8,445 nt of DNA from Clostridiales bacterium (GTDB taxonomy: Bacteria > Bacillota > Clostridia > Christensenellales > Pumilibacteraceae). The translations under genes were made by a program, and so were the position numbers. How positions within the stretch are numbered: position 1 is the stretch's first letter; every line of letters starts with the position of its first letter. Below, piece by piece: positions 7,501 through 8,445 of the stretch. The stretch covers positions 1-8,445 of the forward strand of contig JAIEBL010000280.1 in the NCBI GenBank assembly GCA_029069015.1. Direction: 5' to 3'. Below the pieces are notes generated by a model. That model was not told where the DNA came from and ran no database searches. It worked only from the letters and a program-made list of their open reading frames with translations.

Positions 7501-7871
7501 CTGATCTTGACGCGCTTGCCTTTGTCCGCTTTGGAAATCTGCGTGCGGCACTTGCCGCCTTTGGCTTCATACGTATCGCCGCAGTCTTCCAGCGTGTTGT
7601 CGATCTCTTTCCACGCCTTTTCTTCTTCGTCGTAGTAGTTGACGGGCGTGGCGCTGATCACGCTTTTTGCCGTGCCGTTGTTTAAGCGATAGTGTCTGCC
7701 GTGTTCGCTTGCCTCGTACTCGGAAATGATGGCGGGGTCGTCCCACGTCGCATGCCTTTTCTCCGTCGTCTGCGCCGCGGTTACGTCCGTTGTCTGCGCC
7801 GCCGCTTTTTTTACGCTTGCGTCGGCCGCCGTTTTCTTCTCGCTTTTTTTGCCCATTCTGATGATTCCCAT
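1575..7871 (-). CDS. Large RHS/YD-repeat polymorphic toxin with DNRLRE-like N-terminal region
   Basis: 2098 residues. The ATG at 7871 has AGGAGA at 7886-7881, 9 bases upstream. The N-terminus is Lys/Ala-rich (GKKSEKKTAADASVKKAAAQ) with no hydrophobic signal peptide and no WXG/LXG motif. Residues about 45-290 form a beta-rich region; about 293-465 resemble DNRLRE-type domains (TVSCWGGW, FLTFNKQAFPVLD, GRFSFDLTQQY, LEIEYVAGG). From about 470 the RHS shell starts (SGVLDVSTGNF) and is interrupted by two Glu/Gln/Lys-rich coiled-coil-like stretches at about 604-650 and 808-872. YD repeats fill about 873-1770, including KYTYDACGNITEV and VRYTYDALNRLIRED. The RHS-associated core follows and closes at DPNG just before residue 1884. 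The variable tip (1884-2098) has a glycine-rich hydrophobic segment and a C-terminal domain from about 2008 (GTVAYRYYDG ... NAIQFFVAN). The Arg and Gln positions vaguely recall ADP-ribosyltransferase/TNT-like toxins; low confidence. The shell should encapsulate the tip and deliver it to neighbouring cells; the export route is not visible. A coupled immunity gene follows. Confidence 0.95.
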   Translation of the reverse strand: MGIIRMGKKSEKKTAADASVKKAAAQTTDVTAAQTTEKRHATWDDPAIISEYEASEHGRHYRLNNGTAKSVISATPVNYYDEEEKAWKEIDNTLEDCGDTYEAKGGKCRTQISKADKGKRVKISKGKAQVSWVFLGKENAETATTFAVAKGGAEGGNVSLKVENGNGRAQRAHSKATYANVAQATDLQYCLRGNNVKENIIVREKAADYRYRFALETQGLRMRLAEDNRSIELYSDSGVEFIIPSPYMYDAAGATNEEVYYELTPEQDGKHTFVVIANEEWINATDRVLPVTIDPQIVVDNGSFVTAVVQSRTCETVTVAGDPDDPYGFKKPTTTVSCWGGWVTEDVSTEIKVDDMSSAQCRTFLTFNKQAFPVLDCPILDIQVLLTPIGDFGGNIELRDAATGALIGVRNYNSADGRFSFDLTQQYKTACGDTFTIGLLPSGIGGRFSLEANPPVLEIEYVAGGGVKPCTKEIPLCGSASGVLDVSTGNFTPELATVSGEGLSIPYGVTQIYKPSAEDHHCGKNFRLNLDERLDKYTDSLLDANYVYTDEYGNKHGFKEHFYYLNDANGKVTVAAKDVTVDTDGSLWYGEHQVTKEELSDTGLKAVTQLEGVQKVEFYEQRQDEIKQLEEQVESYKDALKDYVVINSTTGEIVKEEEKEVTLANLDDGSYDVFMKKLDVERNIPVTTSEKIQYKDLLTQLKSLTENYSQYEHVMPIKVNFRNKLLALQSACYELDNSLEPYLRYLSQYYLTPDDPNNFRECIDRGVSIPLDLIDRAFEDENGYMPYDLTDNNEIKKAAQPKVNGATLKAQFRQRNLYLEQIAQQRQELNAQEKSLGAQKEYMISQKSQVQRKLEQYYKEYVNKSAELALRKKCTPVSYLSDGKTIKGFNEYGDLVAVFDSYENAVMIERDKYGRISRLCDDKNNAVTFAYNSEGLLASVTDVRGRKTKYSYGLGRLCSVSLPNGEKITLSYNDTQLSAIGSSKEAASLSYDDVCLAGVTYKSLQTQIGHDEMQNGITVLSSLSIAYTDTQTTVTASADVTTVETYRFGEKGGLLEYYLEEDGVVTKAERYDYEQYSRDNTICAKNETLYKSPLSAFEFVAGEYENTTLNDFNNPTQIVTGGKILNVDGGKITTQGACVTYTYDDEQRVLEERTVVTTKKPTQTETVTAVKTYAYNAQSSVVRTESYVEGEALTSGKTVEETVYDDKGRVVKSFTYNTLDSSSKFYTENEYDESGKATAEIDETGENKTQIEYVDGTSIVRTTTLPNGSKFSYGHDESDTVTAITQSTSEGEENSTQTQYTCGEITELKSGNNVVHYTYDGKRRKTAVELNGTQYVQYEYRDKVEKDGETVNRVTATLCNDDTIESVSDLRGNVLETKYNGKTLASATYDAKGKRTHLLDGVTGVETATEYDKLDRVKTVTVGNVTETTEYNEDGGIASKTRTENGKETTYTYAYKENAAKDLESVSVGDITVSPTSDCLGRSTGKTIKFAGTTIAEESIAYRKVGDHATNMPSTVRFGNRIAAPSEASTEAQSGDPSVISTEHEVRAEKSQTETEAEKSQFVRLDNLKYTYDACGNITEVRENGSLAVRYTYDALNRLIREDNKQLGKTWVYHYDNNGNILSKREFAFTLCGKEKLEELDGSVTPSVAEGSQTGNGAAPSVINETLYAYDGDRLLAFGSELFKYDALGNPTKYRDKACRWTNGRQLMQYGTMTFVYDGRGRRTKKGGIYYTYDSEGRLLKDNTGLSFIYDHSGVIGFEHNNSTYFYRKNAQGDIIALLDSNGNVVVKYVYDAWGNHAVLNPDGTVNDSDSFIGNRNPYRYRGYYYDIETGLYFLKTRYYDPEVGRFITIDDLSYLDPETINGLNLYAYCVNNPVMATDPNGTMPKWLRCLLGGVIAVAAITLSIATAGLAAPISAAVGGGMFGAILGGAVAGAIGGAISSFAISVALQGAMHGFDNINWRKVGIATLSGAIAGAVFGGVGGGIKYAKAAHYLKANGVTDVKGTLKNFKGIPNVKTAKGTVAYRYYDGVEALQEGRWLTNALTDNPVRDLVLYNNKATMVSKFIIQDGAKYLVGKIAGSPVNAIQFFVANVNWLTLIF
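1578..2222 (-). other. Variable C-terminal toxin tip of the full-length RHS protein
   Basis: This part encodes residues 1884-2098, directly after the conserved DPNG that ends the RHS core. It is visibly more AT-rich than the core, as expected of exchangeable toxin modules. Residues about 1887-1985 are Gly/Ala/Ile-rich with glycine-zipper-like spacing and may help cross the target membrane. Residues about 2008-2098 form a compact alpha/beta-looking domain with Arg at 2024 (AYRYYDG) and Gln at 2085 (NAIQFFV). It shares no obvious sequence with the orphan tip beyond the hydrophobic character of the linker. An ADP-ribosyltransferase/TNT-like fold is possible, but a wholly different toxin class is equally open. 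Confidence 0.7.
2338..2519 (-). repeat. Direct repeat copy 1 in the RHS core (full-length gene)
   Basis: Partner of 974-1155. It encodes RHS residues from about 1785 to 1845, the tract VVVKYVYDAWGN through YYDPEVGRF. A crossover anywhere in the repeat keeps the reading frame, because residue 1798 of this protein aligns with residue 44 of the orphan frame at the same codon position. Confidence 0.92.
2901..2943 (-). repeat. Short stem-loop repeat, copy A, in frame within the RHS gene
   Basis: On the minus strand: TGTC, then ACCCC, a 12-base loop region (GAGCGTAGCCGA), GGGGT, then CTCAAACGGGAAACGG. ACCCC pairs with GGGGT. It encodes SVTPSVAEGSQTGNG, a low-complexity peptide unlike the surrounding YD repeats, at about residues 1643-1657. 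Flanks TGTC and CTCAAACGG are shared with copy B. The sequence style matches short palindromic repeats usually found between genes. Confidence 0.7.
3191..3258 (-). repeat. Short stem-loop repeat, copy B, in frame within the RHS gene
   Basis: On the minus strand: TGTC, ATTTC, a loop region containing the hairpin GCAC-GAA-GTGC, GAAAT, then CTCAAACGGAAACCG. ATTTC pairs with GAAAT, so the stem is kept although four of its five positions differ from copy A. The segment GCGGAGAAATCTC is then repeated 27 bases later as GCGGAGAAATCCC. It encodes SVISTEHEVRAEKSQTETE plus EAEKSQ at about residues 1538-1561, an acidic linker not typical of YD repeats. It is read in the same frame as copy A. Confidence 0.7.
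3279..3304 (-). repeat. Degraded stem-loop repeat next to copy B
   Basis: The minus strand reads GCCGCCCCGAGCGAAGCGAGTACCG, close to the core of copy A (CACCCCGAGCGTAGCCGAGG) but with the second stem arm lost. It encodes AAPSEASTEA, contiguous with copy B through a short spacer. Read as a decayed member of the same family; the match is short. Confidence 0.4.
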
Positions 7872-7880
7872 GATTTTTTC

Positions 7881-7886
7881 TCTCCT
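7881..7886 (-). promoter_or_regulatory. Ribosome binding site of the RHS gene
   Basis: AGGAGA on the minus strand, 9 bases before the ATG at 7871. It favours this start over the second Met (residue 6), which has only a weak GGGA before it. The gap to the upstream gene's TGA (7916-7914) is about 42 bases, very A-rich, and contains no terminator hairpin. Confidence 0.7.
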
Positions 7887-7913
7887 GTTTTTATGTTTGT
7901 TTTTTGTTTTTTA

Positions 7914-8276
7914 TCAATTGCTTTCTTCCGTTGTAATTGCCATGACGTGAAGAAAGAAATTTTCGGGTAACACTATGCTTTCTATCTGTCCGCCGCCGAG
8001 CTCCACTACGCTATGGTGCAGGCACGCGAGATGGTCGCCCCTGCCGGATGTGATCATGTACCGCACGGTTTCTATATTGCTCCCCAGCCATACGATATCG
8101 CGATAGTCGTCGGGGGCTTTATGTGCCCAGTCCACAAACGGGACTTTACACTGCTCTTCTCTGCCGTCTTCGTAGCGAACCGTAAAGATATCGAACGTAT
8201 CGCCCCAATACGCGAACCCGATAACGTGCATTTTGTTTGCCGTAGCACCCACGGGCAGGACTTGTCCGTCGCACAA
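7914..8276 (-). CDS. Carbohydrate-binding-like beta-sandwich protein, C-terminal part after an in-frame stop
   Basis: The frame gives 120 residues from a nominal TTG at 8276, but the same frame is open further back to a TAA at 8369. The intervening codons read YIDRRDWKIGESEEIKSVPF and then AFLLAEKDNV. Following motifs are DGQVLPVGATANKMHVIGFA, a run with TVRYEDGREE, then VPFVDWAHKAP. The order 'hydrophobic-N-x-x-x-x-DGQ-x-LP ... h-x-x-h-G ... V-x-Y-x-DG ... DW' is familiar from beta-sandwich modules attached to secreted glycoside hydrolases, which suggests sugar binding or a structural role. No ATG and no Shine-Dalgarno precede the TTG, so it is unlikely to be a true start; the fragment appears to be the rear of a broken or recoded gene. 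It lies 42 bases before the RHS gene on the same strand. A role in the toxin system is not shown by the sequence. Confidence 0.5.
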   Translation of the reverse strand: MCDGQVLPVGATANKMHVIGFAYWGDTFDIFTVRYEDGREEQCKVPFVDWAHKAPDDYRDIVWLGSNIETVRYMITSGRGDHLACLHHSVVELGGGQIESIVLPENFFLHVMAITTEESN

Positions 8277-8366
8277 TACGTTATCTTTTTCGGCGAGGAG
8301 AAAGGCGAACGGTACGCTCTTGATTTCCTCGCTTTCGCCTATCTTCCAATCTCTACGGTCGATATA

Positions 8367-8444
8367 TTATCCGTCCAGCCCGATCTCGTCGGTCACGGCG
8401 GCGACGTTTTCGTATACGATTTTGTGATTGCACGCGGCGGACAA
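8367..8444 (-). pseudogene. Upstream part of the same beta-sandwich gene, ended by TAA (5' end outside window)
   Basis: The 25 codons before the TAA at 8369-8367 read LSAACNHKIVYENVAAV then TDEIGLDG. They are in exactly the same frame as the downstream ORF. The pattern 'YENVAAVTDEIGLDG' followed by 'YIDRRDW' looks like the front strands of the same beta-sandwich module (YNN-x-GhT ... DG), so the TAA seems to cut through one domain rather than separate two genes. A nonsense mutation is the simplest reading; sequencing error or stop readthrough are alternatives. The beginning of the gene is outside the window. Confidence 0.5.
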
Positions 8445-8445
8445 A

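Noticed and set aside
7890..7917. Possible promoter TTGATA - 16 bases - CATAAA on the minus strand just before the RHS gene
   Set aside because: The -35 matches 5/6 and the -10 only 4/6, in an A-rich gap where such matches arise easily; transcription would start almost on the ribosome binding site. Kept only as a weak possibility.

Overview
The window is a polymorphic-toxin (RHS/YD-repeat) locus with every supported gene on the minus strand, so it reads right to left. It probably comes from a low-to-moderate-GC Bacillota (Clostridia-like) bacterium. The reasons are strong AGGAG/GGAGG ribosome binding sites, a DNRLRE-like N-terminal region on a very large YD-repeat protein, and AT-rich toxin and immunity genes next to a more GC-balanced core. 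The lineage is an inference from style; there is no taxonomic marker gene.

Layout in the direction of transcription. (1) 8444-7914: the end of a carbohydrate-binding-like beta-sandwich gene. Its frame is open on both sides of a single in-frame TAA at 8369-8367. (2) 7871-1575: a 2098-residue RHS protein with a Lys/Ala-rich N-terminus, a DNRLRE-like beta region, two coiled-coil-like segments, a long YD-repeat shell, the RHS-associated core, and a variable 215-residue C-terminal tip made of a glycine-rich hydrophobic stretch and a small toxin-like domain. (3) 1564-1259: a 101-residue probable immunity protein whose Shine-Dalgarno overlaps the toxin stop codon. (4) 1215-1179: a strong Rho-independent terminator. 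(5) about 1177-253: a second, truncated RHS core end with a different C-terminal toxin, lacking the rest of the RHS protein and any convincing start. (6) 280 to the left edge: a second probable immunity gene, overlapping its toxin by 28 bases and running out of the window.

The main point is the arrangement: one complete toxin-immunity pair followed, after a terminator, by a promoterless orphan toxin tip with its own immunity gene. The RHS cores of the two copies share 143 bp of perfect identity (974-1116 = 2338-2480), and 179/182 identity over a longer stretch. Recombination there would remove 1364 bp (tip 1, immunity 1 and the terminator) and fuse the orphan tip in frame to the full RHS protein, predicted at 2084 residues. 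It would also keep the matching immunity gene directly downstream. This is the known orphan rhs-CT module logic, seen here in a compact form with the terminator sitting exactly at the junction.

A second unusual layer is a family of short stem-loop repeats inserted in frame into the YD-repeat coding region at about 2901-2943 and 3191-3258, with a degraded copy next to the latter. The two clear copies have different but compensating stem bases, which suggests a mobile or structured intergenic-type repeat that has been tolerated as protein linker sequence.
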